Shown: positions 11,691 through 22,163 of the stretch, one piece after another | How the letters are laid out: the number at the start of each line of letters is the position of its first letter | Position numbering within the stretch: position 1 is the stretch's first letter | Assembly: GCA_948567375.1 (NCBI GenBank) | Contig: OX419761.1 | Span: forward strand, 4,528,501-4,592,500 | From: Lunularia cruciata | Taxonomy: Eukaryota; Streptophyta; Marchantiopsida; Lunulariales; Lunulariaceae | Direction of reading: 5' to 3' | Length of the DNA: 64,000 bases | Program-made: the position numbers and the translations under genes | Notes under the pieces: model-generated | What the model was told of the DNA's origin: nothing | The model's input: the letters and a program-made list of their open reading frames with translations, nothing else | Databases searched by the model: none

Positions 11691-12394
11691 GGATGTAGGA
11701 GGAGACGGAAGACAATGAGAGTTTCAGGATCGCTGTACTTTGCCTGGCTGGATGTATGTTAGTCGTACGTGAGAGATTGTCTCTCGATTAATGTTAAGCA
11801 GAAGCTGTTGCTTGCAAGTAAAACTTGAGAACTTGGTATTGAGGCTGCAGATCTACTACTACCGATGTCCTCCCAAACCAGGACATGTAGGCTCCCATAA
11901 ATCACACATCCTTGCGTTCTAATTTCTCAGGTTGCTCCTCTAGAATGACAGTACAGTAGAAAGCTTCGAGTTCGGCTCACTGTTGCCTCAGATGGGTTCC
12001 ATCGAAGACTAGAACCTTTGAATCTTGACACTCTTGTAGAGGAAAAACGACACACATAGGATAACAAGAAGGGTGGGAAGACCCCGTCAAGCCATACAGG
12101 GATGAAACCTACGTGGTAAAATGAGTAACTCATTCATGCATAGGAAGCAATCAAATATGAAACTAATTTTCTGCGGATGACTGTTGGTCAGGCCAAAAAT
12201 TTGGTTCCGAACCTAAACACGACGGAATCATAATAAATAAAGTACGGAGAGAATCAATAAACACCAGAAGGAAGCATACTGAATGCACCACTCTCAGACT
12301 ACAATTGGTTCAAAAACCTTCAGATCCGAAGACTAAATGAAAACGTGTACATGTGAAGCCACTTCCTTCAATTTCGACAAAACTGTTTACTATA
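11691..12394. other. Intergenic downstream of the hydrolase
   Basis: Likely includes the hydrolase 3' UTR (minus strand, below 12395). At 12056-12125 it holds one copy of the dispersed repeat shared with about 8990-9060 and 13760-13835. Confidence 0.4.
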
Positions 12395-13540
12395 TTATAA
12401 GTCATGTTCCCGCAACCATGACAACACATTTTGGGCAGCCTGCTCCCACTGGACGTCGAGCATGACATCATGTGCAATCCCGGGCAATACCACGGAATTA
12501 GTTCCACACCACTCGGCAGTCTCTTGAGAACCTTGGGCGTCCACAATGTAATCGTTCTCCGCATGAAGGACTAGAGCAGGAGGTGAGTTCTGTGGGGGCC
12601 GAGTCCGAGGTAGGGAGTCACTGATGGTGCGCACGTCGAAAATGGGAACGCGGGAGCTTCTCTTCATAAGCTTTTGGTATTCTTTCAGCTCAATTTCGGG
12701 AATGTCTGGAGAAAATAGACAGTCCCGACAAAGAGAAACAGAGGTGCACAGCAACTTAGCGGCAAAACCTAACGTTATCTTAATTGATGCAATTAAATCC
12801 TTCTTCAGAAAACGCTTGACCATCGGCCCGTTCCCCGTTGGAGGTGTCGAACATGCGAAGACCACTCCTCCAGGTCTTGGACAAAATTCTTCTAAATTGT
12901 CAGTGGTCGGACTTGCTGTTGAGGAGATATTCGAAAGAAAGCACTGAATCACGAGGCCACCAAAAGAATGCGCGATAATCACAGGCGGTGAACTGAGATT
13001 ATGCCTGATAAAATGGGCAATATCCCTAGCATGCGTATCAGGTGTACCAGCTACAGCTGCCTGTGGTACATCACTTGCTCCTTGACCGAGAAAACTAACA
13101 GCATAGCAGTCGTATCCTTTCGCAGAGAAGAAAGGCATCCACCAGTAAGCCCAGCACCAGGCCGCATGATAACTACCATGAATAAAAACTAGGGGAGACG
13201 GTTTCTTCGGCAATCCTTGACCTGCATTTTGAACAATGACCTCTAGCTTCAATCCTGACGGTAGCTCATGAAATTCTTGTGTCTGTCCCGTCGTCAACCC
13301 TGCCAATGGCGCATTCAATGGACTCGCAGTTTCAAGAGTAGCAACAGCAATATCGATGCCGATTCTTACGCTGGATTGGCGTAGGGTTTTGAAGGCAATC
13401 TGGACCTTGGGATACAGGAGCTTCTCAAATTTGACAATTTGTACATTTCGCCTTGGTTTGACAGCAAATGGTGACCAACGAGATTCAAAAGATGGAGGGA
13501 AGGCTAAACAACTGCTTGAAATCCCAACAAGACTCTCCAT
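12395..13540 (-). CDS. Alpha/beta hydrolase fold protein, intronless, possibly plastid-targeted
   Basis: A 381-residue serine-hydrolase-like protein in one exon. The oxyanion HG motif is at 121-122 (VFIHGSYHAAWCW). The nucleophile elbow is A-H-S192-F-G-G. The acid is probably Asp330 or Asp334 in LVLHAENDYIVD, and the catalytic His is His357 in LPGIAHDVMLD, so the triad looks intact. The first ~70 residues are rich in Ser/Arg/Lys with almost no acidic residues at the start, which fits an organelle transit peptide (inference). Fold and length fit the plant lysophospholipase/esterase-like abhydrolase group, but the substrate cannot be predicted. No operon-like context; it stands alone between repeats. 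The ATG at 13540 is the first in frame and gives a full-length domain. Confidence 0.88.
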   Translation of the reverse strand: MESLVGISSSCLAFPPSFESRWSPFAVKPRRNVQIVKFEKLLYPKVQIAFKTLRQSSVRIGIDIAVATLETASPLNAPLAGLTTGQTQEFHELPSGLKLEVIVQNAGQGLPKKPSPLVFIHGSYHAAWCWAYWWMPFFSAKGYDCYAVSFLGQGASDVPQAAVAGTPDTHARDIAHFIRHNLSSPPVIIAHSFGGLVIQCFLSNISSTASPTTDNLEEFCPRPGGVVFACSTPPTGNGPMVKRFLKKDLIASIKITLGFAAKLLCTSVSLCRDCLFSPDIPEIELKEYQKLMKRSSRVPIFDVRTISDSLPRTRPPQNSPPALVLHAENDYIVDAQGSQETAEWCGTNSVVLPGIAHDVMLDVQWEQAAQNVLSWLREHDL

Positions 13541-13759
13541 GGGATGAACTGTGCATTAACTATCTGAGGACGAAAATCCTGATATTCGTGTCCTTCGAAC
13601 CCCCGTGCTGTAAGTATCCCGGTGGAACAAGTCTCAGGACCATAAAACCACAAAATCCGAGAGGTTCGAACTCTCGGGTATAGTTAGTTCACCGTTTCCT
13701 TATTACAACACCTCAACTCTCTGGTTATCTCTTCTCCGTTTCGAAGAAGGATATCGCGT
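13541..13759. promoter_or_regulatory. Upstream region of the hydrolase gene
   Basis: This should hold the promoter and 5' UTR of the minus-strand hydrolase. It contains a hairpin with a B-box-like core (CCGAGAGGTTCGAACTCTCGG, near 13658-13678), discussed under rejected calls. I do not see a definite TATA box. Confidence 0.3.
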
Positions 13760-14049
13760 GTGATAACAATAAGGATGGGAAAGCACCACCAAGCACTACA
13801 AGGGAAAGACATGGGGTAAAATGGTGCCGAGCCCACCTGTATTGGTGAGAGGCAACGCAGTACTTAAGATATCCTAGCTATGCAAGTAGTATGATCTACA
13901 AACAATTTTTATATATAATTGGAGTAAGGGAAAGACATGGGGTAAAATGGTGCCGAGCCCACCTGTATTGGTGAGAGGCAACGCAGTACTTAAGATATCC
14001 TAGCTATGCAAGTAGTATGATCTACAAACAATTTTTATATATAATTGGA
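13760..14049. repeat. Dispersed repeat with a 126-bp tandem duplication
   Basis: Two nearly identical units lie at 13801-13926 and 13927-14049, each starting AGGGAAAGACATGGGG and ending in TTTTTATATATAATTGGA. By eye the copies are almost identical, so the duplication is recent relative to the decayed flanks. Parts of the unit occur elsewhere in the window (about 8990-9060, 11219-11257, 12056-12125). Confidence 0.85.
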
Positions 14050-14299
14050 ACAATCGGAGACCGAGCGAAACCTCATCTAGTGTGATTGTTCTTCTATGAA
14101 TTGCACAAGCCAATGCTTTATGCAGAACAATAGACACAAACTATCTAAAAAATATTATTAAATATGAGAATGAGAATGATAACCCTTGACATCTAAAATG
14201 ATATGAGCCAATGCTCTATGTAGAGCAATATACACACACAATCTAAAAGATATTATAAAATATGAGAATGAGAGTGATAACCCTGACATCTAATATGAT
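14050..14299. repeat. Degenerate repeat related to 9147-9620
   Basis: Two copies of a ~100-bp phrase (AATGCT.TATG.AGA.CAATA.ACACA..CTAAAA then TATGAGAATGAGA.TGATAACCC) start near 14113 and 14211. The same phrases occur in the 9.1-9.6 kb array. Confidence 0.55.
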
Positions 14300-14722
14300 A
14301 TGCCATGCACTCTCCGACAAATGTGTCAAATGCAGCACCTATCACCCCATATAACTTCAAGGCTAGGGGAACAAAGAGGTGACCTCGTTGCATACCCATA
14401 TACTTGGAGAACTTGCCCGTTGCCACCTGCTTGTTGCACATCGGGGAGGATGGGTGATCAATCCCTCCAACACTACATCATGTATGGGGCACATAACTAC
14501 AATATCTGTTATCCCATCCCCTTTTTGCCCTAAACGGTTCCTCTTCAAGTATTTCCATGCACGTAAATACTTCTTCCGGATCAATCTATGCACTTAACTT
14601 AACACATACTTCCCATACCCTCCAAGCAAAATAGATTGGCCTGCTATTACTACAAGTCTGCTCACTAGTTATTTTTCTATAGACCTTGATCCTATTTTAT
14701 AGCAGTTAAGGGCATTGAGATT
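14300..14722. other. Non-coding stretch before the GIY-YIG remnant
   Basis: No recognisable gene. Overlapping short ORFs on both strands cancel each other as evidence. Confidence 0.3.
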
Positions 14723-15067
14723 TTGCAATACAAGGAATGTTTTGATTCTTCAATCTTGAATGACATTGGTGTTATATACATCATTTATTCTTTGCACAAT
14801 GGAAAATGTTATTTTGACCAAACGTCACATTCAGCTTTTAAAAGGTTCCAACAACATTGCCGCTTAGAGAAATCTCTCACTCTCATTGTTCAAAAGAACA
14901 AGAACAAAAGTTCTTTTGCTATCAAATTTACTCCCTTGTTGGTGGCGATGGCCAAATTTGGGTTCCATGACTTCCGACTATTCCTTATGGTCAAAGTGCA
15001 CCCAAGTGCTCATTTTAGATATTCTACCAATATTGATGAGCTTTTTTGGATCCGTCTCTTCAACTAG
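14723..15067 (+). pseudogene. GIY-YIG nuclease domain remnant
   Basis: The 114-codon frame reads as an almost complete GIY-YIG endonuclease domain. GVIYIIYSLHNGKCYFDQT (residues 16-34) matches the GxIYxI...NGKxYIGQT signature, but YFD replaces the usual Y-(I/V)-G. It continues with FKRFQQH, where Arg41 sits in the catalytic Arg position, then AMAKFGFHDF in place of AIKKYGWENF-like sequence, and DELFWIRLFN, where Glu106 sits in the metal-binding Glu position. After the TAG the same frame continues APLEYNK, the kind of GYN tail seen in intact members, so the stop is probably a mutation. Such domains occur in homing and retroelement endonucleases. No partner RT is visible beside it. Confidence 0.55.
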
Positions 15068-15779
15068 TGTGCTCCTCTAGAGTACAATAAGGCATTTCAA
15101 GGATAACATTTTCACCTCCCATAAATGTCCCATAAGAATTTTTCTAGGAGATTTGAAAAATTTTACAAGGGGTGGAAGAAGTATAATTTGAAATCTTTAT
15201 AGTGTATCTTACATATCTTAAATAATATATGGGAGTTACAAAACATGACCTGTTGTGTTTATAGGACTCTCATGTAAAAAGAAGTGGTCCCATAAATATT
15301 AATTCCTTGATTAGTGATTAATTAGTATTGTGACATGTCCTTATGCAATGATGACATGGCTAGTGAGCTTATGATGTGGCAGGCCAATGAGCATGATTCA
15401 AATCCAAAGTTTTGTAGTTGTTGTTTTGTAGTAGTTTGGCACCAAGAGAGGAGTCTCCTTGGTGCAATTAAGTCTTCAATTTTGAATTAGAACGATTTAA
15501 TTTAATTAGAACGTTCATTTAATGGTCATAAACAAATGAATGAATTTGAAGAGATATAGTATCATATCACAAAATGAATGATTATGAGGTCAAGAAATCA
15601 TATGAAGGAGAAATGCAAGAGAGGAGTGTTCTTTGTGACAAGATGAATCCTTAACAAGACAGCCAAATTTTGAATTGGACAAACTCCTAGAACAAGAGAG
15701 CTTATAGGGGCTAGTAAGGGCACGCAATTATATTGAGAAATGATTGAGGTGGGATGTACAAGAGATAAATCCATAGCGC
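15068..15779. other. AT-rich non-coding stretch
   Basis: No gene recognised. It may be the remainder of the element that carried the GIY-YIG domain, but no LTR, TIR or duplication supports that. Confidence 0.3.
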
Positions 15780-16260
15780 AAAGAGTTTAGGGGCACTTGA
15801 TGAGTACTCCCATAGATGAGTCTATGGAGGGGAACATTGAGAGAGATGGTAGGAGCAAAAGCTCCCATTGCATAACATCGTGAAATTCCAAGAGATGATT
15901 TCATGGAGTGGAATTTTGAGGGAAATGGGAGGGGAGAGAGCTTAGATTACATAGCCATAGCTTTGATTACATAGCTTTTGAAGAAGAAAGAGAGTTTGAT
16001 GAGCCCATAGAGTGAAAATTTAAGAGAGATGGTAGGTGCAAGATCTTTGATTACATAGCTTCATGAAATCCCAAGAAGAGAGAGAGTATATGATGGGTCC
16101 TTGTGTGTGATACTCCAACAAGGAAAAGAAAGAAGAAAAAGAAATAGAGTTCATGAAAAAAATGAAAAAAAGGAGTTTGGGGATGAGTCTCATGAAACTC
16201 ATTCCATTACATTGCTTCTTGAAACTCCAAGAAGAAGAAGAAAATTTTATGGTATGAAAC
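15780..16260. repeat. Imperfect tandem repeat, about 100-130 bp
   Basis: The phrase GAGAGATGGTAGG(A/T)GCAA.A then GATTACATAGCTTC then TGAAAT(T/C)CCAAGA recurs at least three times (near 15841, 15927-15990 and 16025), interleaved with GATGAG(C/T)CCATAGAGTG-like words. Units are strongly purine-biased on this strand. Confidence 0.5.
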
Positions 16261-16399
16261 AAGTTGCAGAGTCACACCAAATAGATAACATTCTTGTGTT
16301 TGAATTTGAATGCTAAAATGTAAGTTCTTTCAATTTACTTGATTTATATGTTAATCATGACTAAGGGTAGACCTGAAGGTTTCTATTGCACATGGACAT

Positions 16400-16760
16400 A
16401 GGAATATTTGTTCTATACAAGATCCCACTAGGTTAGTAGGAGTCACACAATGTAGTTGTAGTTTCAATGGAGTCACACACAATGTAGGTTTGTCCATACC
16501 ATATGAATAAGAGTTATGTAAGAAAATGCAGGTGGGTCTTTAGTAGAAGTTAGAGTAGTTTAGCCCATTATTTTAGTTTATTCTCTGTCCATAGGAATAG
16601 TTTAGTTGATAGGAATATAAGTTATATAAGAAAAGCCCGGTGGGTTAGTATGAGTCACACTTAGTAGAGGTTGATACAAATAGGAGTTATATAAGAAAGG
16701 CAATGTGGGGTTATTAGGAGTCTCACACCTAGTAGGGAGTCAAGAAGGAGATAAACATAA
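16400..16760. repeat. Imperfect tandem repeat, about 70-130 bp
   Basis: The words GTTATATAAGAAA(A/G)GC, GGTGGGTTAGTA and GAGTCACAC..AGTAG recur near 16423, 16509, 16620, 16688 and 16725. The array is diverged and non-coding. Confidence 0.5.
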
Positions 16761-16955
16761 GAGTCATATAGAGGAGAGAAAAACTCTTGTAGTAGTTGAG
16801 GAAAAACATTTTAGCCCAATGGATTCTTTTGTTAAGAGGAGTCAGATAGAAGAAGAGAAAAGAAACAAGAGGAGGCATATCTTTTCATATCTCTTTTGAT
16901 CTTTGTATATTACAAAAAAAGAGAATAGAGATAGGAGAAGGTACACCTTTTCATA

Positions 16956-16960
16956 GCTTT
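16956..16960. repeat. Target-site duplication of Ty3/gypsy copy A, left
   Basis: GCTTT directly precedes the LTR and is repeated exactly at 22563-22567 after the other LTR. Confidence 0.9.
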
Positions 16961-17360
16961 TGTAAAAGACCAAATCCGAGGAGAGAAATAGGAGAATGGA
17001 AACTCACATTGGGATACTTGAATGAGAGAAAACTCCGAATGCCTAGCATGAGCTTTGGCTTTGGTATTTATAGATAGCATACAAGGCCCTTGAGAAGCTT
17101 CTCAAGAAGCTTCCTCAAGCCTCTTTCTTAGAGTGCAAGCCAGGTTAACTAGGAAGCCGCCTACTTGGCATGCAAGCTAAGCTAGTTGGAAGCTTCTAGA
17201 AGCTTCCTTCTAGAAGCTACTTACTTAAGGTGCAAGCTAAGCTAACCGGGAAGCTTCCCAAGAAGCTTCCTAGATACTTCTGGAATATTCTAGGCTACTT
17301 TGTCTTATGTGCTACTTCATAAGCCCGACTAACTTCATCGCTAAACTCCATATTGTTACA
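16961..17360 (-). repeat. 3' LTR of copy A
   Basis: 400 bp, TG...CA ends. It contains a perfect four-unit GAA/TTC array at 17188-17207 and a perfect three-unit array TTCtgGAAtaTTC at about 17278-17290, plus many GAAGCTTC palindromes, upstream (minus sense) of the TATAAATA box. Indels relative to the other LTR fall in the GAAGCTTC repeats. Confidence 0.95.
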
Positions 17361-17375
17361 TATTCCCCCGCCGCT
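17361..17375 (-). promoter_or_regulatory. Polypurine tract of copy A
   Basis: On the minus strand AGCGGCGGGGGAATA abuts the 3' LTR and would prime plus-strand synthesis. It is also translated at the polyprotein C terminus (Ser-Gly-Gly-Gly-Ile). Confidence 0.85.
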
Positions 17376-18866
17376 AGTTGGTGACATCCTCGTCGCCAGT
17401 GAAGCTTTGAATTCCTGGATGGCCGTCTGTGCATTCTGGAGGTGAGAAAGAGCCTCCTAGGTGGCATCATGAAGGGGATACCCTTTCCAAAGGACCTTGT
17501 ACTCCGTATGTTGGCAACGGCCTCGTTGGATATGGCGACGTGCAAGGATACGATCAACTTTGTACTCCTCATGATCATTGACAGGGACAGGAAGAGGGGG
17601 AGGTTGGACTTGAGAGGAAAAGGAAGAGGGGTTAGGAACAAAGGGTTTCAACTTGGAAACATGAAAAATAGGATGGATACGCATGTGACAAGGTAAGGCA
17701 AGTCGATAAGCAACAAGAGAGACAATTTGGGTGATATCAAAGGGTCCTATCCAATTAGGTGCAAGTTTACAAACTTGGGTATCAAGTGGAAGAGGGAGGT
17801 TACTGGAGGATAGCATGACTTTATCACCAACTTCAAAGGTGAGATCACGACAATGGTGGTCCGCATATTGTTTTTGGCAATTCTAAGCAACAAGGAGGTG
17901 AGACTTGGCTTGTTGGAGCGATTGGGATATAGTGGTCAAGAATGTGAAAGTATGAGGAACCTGAGATGGAGGGGGAGCAAGAAGAGAATCTGGAACAAGC
18001 AGATATAGGCCAAAATTGAGGAAGAAGGGAGAAAATCCGATGCTTGCCTATTTGGAATTGTTGTAGGCAAATTTTGCAGCTACAAGACATTCATCCCAAT
18101 TGGTATGGTGGACATTGACAAAGGCCCGCAACATATCCTCCAATGTACGATTTGCACGTTTGGTTTGTCCATCAGTTTGAGGGTGATAGGCCGTGGACAA
18201 AGCAAGCTTGGTGCCGAGTATCTAGAAGAGTGCTTGCCAAAACTTCCTAGTAAATCGAGGATCACGGTCAGAGATGAGTAGACGTGGCATCCCATGATGC
18301 TTGAAGACATTGTCGAAGTAGATTTGCGCTAAGGTTGGAGCATCCACGGTATCATAGGTTGGTGCCAAGTGGATTTGCTTACTAAGCTTATCCACAAACA
18401 CCACAATTGCGGTGTGTCCTTGTTTTGTCTTTGGCAAGGATGTGATGAGATCCAAGCTCACATGCTCCCCGCAAGCAGATGGAATGGCAAGTGGTTGAAG
18501 GAGTCCACTCGGCTTCTGGTTACTGGCCTTGTTACATTGGCAGCTCTCACACAATCTGACAAATTCTTGAACATCTCGTGTCATGTTGGGCCACCACCAT
18601 TGACGTTGGAGGGTACCCAAGGTCTTGTCCACACCCATGTGACCAGTGATGGGTAAATCATGGGCTTCTTGAAGGCGCACAAGTCGAAGATCACCTTTGG
18701 CTTGAACATAGATCCGGTTCGCATGGAATAGAAGGCTTTCCTTGAAGGAGAAGGTGTTGTACTCCTTGTCACCTGTTGTTAGACTACCATGTACCATTTG
18801 GAAGAAGGGATCTTGTTGTAGAGCTAACCAAAACTTGTTATGGATCTTGGGGTCAATTGACACCAT
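17376..18866 (-). pseudogene. Copy A integrase and chromodomain, broken
   Basis: Minus strand. 18866-18222 carries the zinc-binding H/H/C/C region (HDLPITGHMGVDKT...CESCQ), the first catalytic Asp (VSLDLITS) and the second (LLISDRDPRF). A stop follows WQALF. Later frames carry the rest of the core, then the C-terminal segment and a chromodomain in 17816-17457 (EEYKVDRILARRHIQ then EYKVLWKGYPL). The conserved Trp codon after LHDAT is TAG, which truncates the chromodomain. The chromodomain normally directs integration to particular histone marks; this copy could not make a full product. Confidence 0.85.
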
Positions 18867-18879
18867 CGTAATTGCTGCC

Positions 18880-20430
18880 GTGATGAGAGGAAGGGACTTC
18901 GAATCAGGTCGTCGTGATAGAGCATCAAGGATGACATGGAACCAACCTGGTTTGTACTCAAGTTTGATGTCAAAAAATTAAAGTTGCTCTTCCCATCGAT
19001 GATGTCTACTCTTCATGTGCTCCAGGTGTAAGGTCTGCAACAATGGCTTGTGATCAGTTTGCATGATCACTTGTTTCCCGAAGAGATAATACCTCCATAC
19101 CTAGGTGGCATATACCATGGCAAGTTGTTCCCAATCTTGAGCAGAGTAATTTCTTTCAGCTATATTTAGTCGGCAAGACACAAAGGCAATGGGATGTAGT
19201 CCATCTAAAAATTCTTGTTGCAACACAACTCCAATTGCAAAGTTAGAAGCATCAAAATCAACCACACAAGGTAGTTGAGGATCATATGGTTGAAGAATGG
19301 GTCATGAAGACACCATATGTTTCAACTTCTGGAATGCTTCTTCATGTTTGGTGTTCAACTGGAAGCTCAAGTTCTTTCTCAAGAGGTCAGTCAATGGTGC
19401 AGCCACATGAGCATAATAGTGGATGAACCGCCGGTAAAAACTGGCCAATCCATTGAATGCCCGTACTTCTGTAGCATCCTTTGGGGTAGGCCAATCAGTA
19501 ATGGCCTTGATCTTCTCTTCCTCCATCTTGATCCCCTTTGATGAGATCTTATGACCCAAGAAGGTAACCTCCTTCTGCCAAAAAGCACACTTTGACTTCT
19601 TGTAGTAAAATTTCCATTATCATAGTTGTCTTAGGACTTCTCGCACATGATTCACATGGTCTGCCTCTGTCTTGCTATAGATTAAGATATCATCCAAGAA
19701 CACCACCACTAACCGATCCAATAGTCCATCCAACACCCGATGCATCTGATCCATGAAGACTACTGGAGCATAAGTGAGTCTGAAAGGTAGAACTCTCCAC
19801 TCAAAATATCCATACCTTGTGCAAAAGGCAGTCTTTTGCACATTCTCTCTATCAATCGGAATTTGCCAATAGCCGCTACAAAGATCCAACTTGGAAAAGT
19901 AACGTGCTCCACTTAGTTGATCAAGTAAGTCATCGATCCGAGGCAAGGGATATGCATTCTTCACGGTTTGCTTATTGAGCCCATGGTAATCAATATAGAA
20001 ACAAAGTCCTCCATCCTTCTTTGGAACAAATAGTACTAGTGCTTCCCAAGGAGAGGTACTATGTCATATGAAATCCTTCTCCAACCACTCTGTAAGTGTT
20101 GTTCACAACTCCTCCAACTCCTTTGGTGAGAGCTGATAGATTGGTCTACTCACTAGAGTACTCCTTGGCAATAACTCGATCTTGAAGGGCATACCTTGAT
20201 TGGAGGGTAATCCCTTTGGCAGGTTATCTGGAAACACATCTGCAAACTCCTGAACTATCCGATCAACCATTGCTTGATGCGGCACTTGGCCCTCCTTAGA
20301 TTGTTCTTGTGCGATCGGCTTGATCCACACCGCGAATACAGACTTATCTTCCTCCAAAGCTTGCTCTATGGCTGCTTCCTTAACAAACTTCCCTTCTAGG
20401 GACTCATCTCTCTTCCAATCTTGCTCCATG
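18880..20430 (-). pseudogene. Copy A reverse transcriptase and RNase H, broken
   Basis: Minus strand. 20429-20103 encodes the pre-RT segment ending in [13 protein letters not shown]. 19964-19620 holds RT motifs with [15 protein letters not shown] and the active-site FLDDILIYS. The usual LPFGLTNAP motif reads LPFRLTYAP, so two conserved residues have changed. 19559-19302 carries GHKISSKGIK and the RT thumb/connection, and the RNase H region follows to about 18880. Stops between these frames show decay. RT copies element RNA to DNA using tRNA-iMet as primer. Confidence 0.88.
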
Positions 20431-20525
20431 GTTGCCTTCCTGGCAAACTTCCCATCCTGGGACTCATCTCCCTTCTAGATTTGCTCTATGGCTACCTTCT
20501 CAACAAACTTCCCATCTTGGGACTG
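20344..20525 (-). repeat. 60-bp linker repeats in copy A (three units)
   Basis: Between protease and RT, three ~60-bp units each encode a ~20-residue phrase of the type DGKFxxKVAIEQ(A/I). The same array occurs in the other three copies of this family. Confidence 0.75.
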
Positions 20526-20960
20526 ACTATTCTTAGGTGTCTTACTCAGAGGTGCCAGACAACCTAATCGGAAATTCCTACCTTGGTGTTGTACTTGAAT
20601 TTGGTGTCGGGTCCAATCAAATTGAACCTTATGACATTCAAGCCAAGGTAGACCCAGAATGATATCATAGTGTAGAGGTGACACTACAAACCTCATACAC
20701 TCCAAATACTCATTCCCAATCTTGAAGGTAACAGGATGCAAGGTGCGGAATGCAGAACCCTTTCTACCATCCGCCATCATCAAACTACTTCCAATCACTG
20801 GCTTGATAGGAATACCCAATTCCTTTTCTACTTGCATAGACATCCAATTCTCTGAACTTCCAGAATCAACCAAAATTCTACAACCCCTATTAGATATCAT
20901 ACCTTGCAAGTGAAGCAGACTTGTATAGGTCGAGCCTTCAATCCCATTGGAACAAATCAA
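20475..20960 (-). pseudogene. Copy A aspartic protease domain
   Basis: A 161-codon open stretch with the retropepsin signature ILVDSGSSENWMS (Asp32 of this frame is catalytic) and the downstream DIILGLPWLECH flap/second-motif region typical of plant Ty3/gypsy proteases. It would process the Gag-Pol polyprotein. The frame itself is open, but it is cut off from RT by stops. Confidence 0.88.
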
Positions 20961-20964
20961 GCTT

Positions 20965-21929
20965 TCAGTAGGCGGCTCGAAATCTCCTACTGGGATTCCT
21001 TTTTTCCTTGATCATTCCGCTCCACAACCTCCACTTGGGCAACTTGTCGAGGTCGTCCATTCTAAGTGGACATTTTGCAATGCGATGCCCCAATTGGCGA
21101 CAATAAAAACAACCACCATTTTGTTGCAATTTCTCCCTGTCTGCCATGCCCAGTGGTCTTTGTTGAATTGCATCAATCTCCATTGGTGTTGGCTCCTCCA
21201 CTTGTGTGTAGTGTATTGGTAGGCTTTGTGGGGGTCAAGGTCAAGACTAAGTTGTTGTCACCAAGGAATCAAAACATTCGGCCAGCCGCATGGCTTCCTC
21301 CAAGTGTTGTGGCTCTCGCATGGTTACCTCTAATTTGGTTCTTGCCTTCAAGCCCCTCACAAATTGATCCAAAGCTTCACCTTCCAAAATATCTGGAATT
21401 TGCATGATGGTGTTTTCGAACTACGTGATGTAACTTCTTACAAAGCCAATCTGTTTCAACTCTGCCAACTTATCCCGTGCAACTCGTGTGGCATTTATAG
21501 CTTGGAACCGACTGATTATTGCGTTCTTGAATTCTTCCCATGTCAAGATTGGTGCAACCATTTATCGTTTGGCTTGCTCCACTCGAAATCTCCACCATAG
21601 CTTTGCGACTCCATCTAATTGGCTAGAAGCCAAGAGAATCTGTTTTTGCTCATCTTGTAGATTGGTAGCTTCAAAATAATGTTCACAATCAAACAAAAAA
21701 ATTCTCCACTGCACTTGGGAGATTCTTGCCTTCAAATACCTTGGGTTTAGGGAATCTGATCCAATCTTCTCCTTCTCGAATTGGTACTCTCTCCACCTAC
21801 TCTTGTCGTCGAAGATCTTGTTCATCCAACAATCGAGTAAGGTGCTCGATTTGTTGTTGCATAGCAAGGATAACATCATGTATTGCCGCCATGGTTGCTC
21901 CTCTATCACACCACTCCCAATCTATCTAA
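20965..21929 (-). pseudogene. Copy A gag with zinc knuckle, broken
   Basis: Minus strand. 21909-21562 carries the retrotransposon-gag core (YFEATNLQDEQKQILLASSQ, then LDGVAKLWWRF). 21201-20965 carries a canonical CX2CX4HX4C knuckle, CFYCRQLGHRIAKC, at about 21070-21111, which binds element RNA. Stops and frameshifts separate the two parts. Confidence 0.88.
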
Positions 21930-22150
21930 TTTATTAACACATAGAAACAGCATGTCCACTGTTCTCCATAAGTTACAACCGGAAGCACCAAGGGTTCTTC
22001 AGATATGGTGATCATATGCAGAAAATCTTGTCCAAAGTGCAAGGTGATGAACTGTGTGAAACGATGCTTGGGTAGTATTTGGACGTGAAAATCCCAATGG
22101 TTCGGTGGAAGTGGATTTGGTGGTCCATAAATTCCATCCATCCCCTTCCT

Positions 22151-22162
22151 GCTCTAATACCA
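22151..22162 (-). promoter_or_regulatory. Primer-binding site of copy A (tRNA-iMet)
   Basis: On the minus strand TGGTATTAGAGC lies one base inside the 5' LTR. It matches the complement of the tRNA-iMet 3' end (TGGTATCAGAGC) at 11 of 12 positions. Confidence 0.88.
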
Positions 22163-22163
22163 A

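Noticed and set aside
12310-12564. 84-codon minus-strand ORF overlapping the hydrolase 3' end
   Set aside because: It is another frame of the same strand inside the hydrolase gene, which has an intact triad in its own frame.
13612-13681. tRNA-like stretch with B-box GGTTCGAACTC and CCATAAAACCAC
   Set aside because: The hairpin CCGAGAG-GTTCGAA-CTCTCGG gives a T loop offset by one base. No consistent D arm, anticodon stem or seven-base acceptor forms, so I did not call a tRNA.
15780-16760. Possible CRISPR-like array
   Set aside because: Units are diverged, of uneven length, without constant repeats and unique spacers, and the DNA is eukaryotic. It is ordinary decayed tandem repeat.
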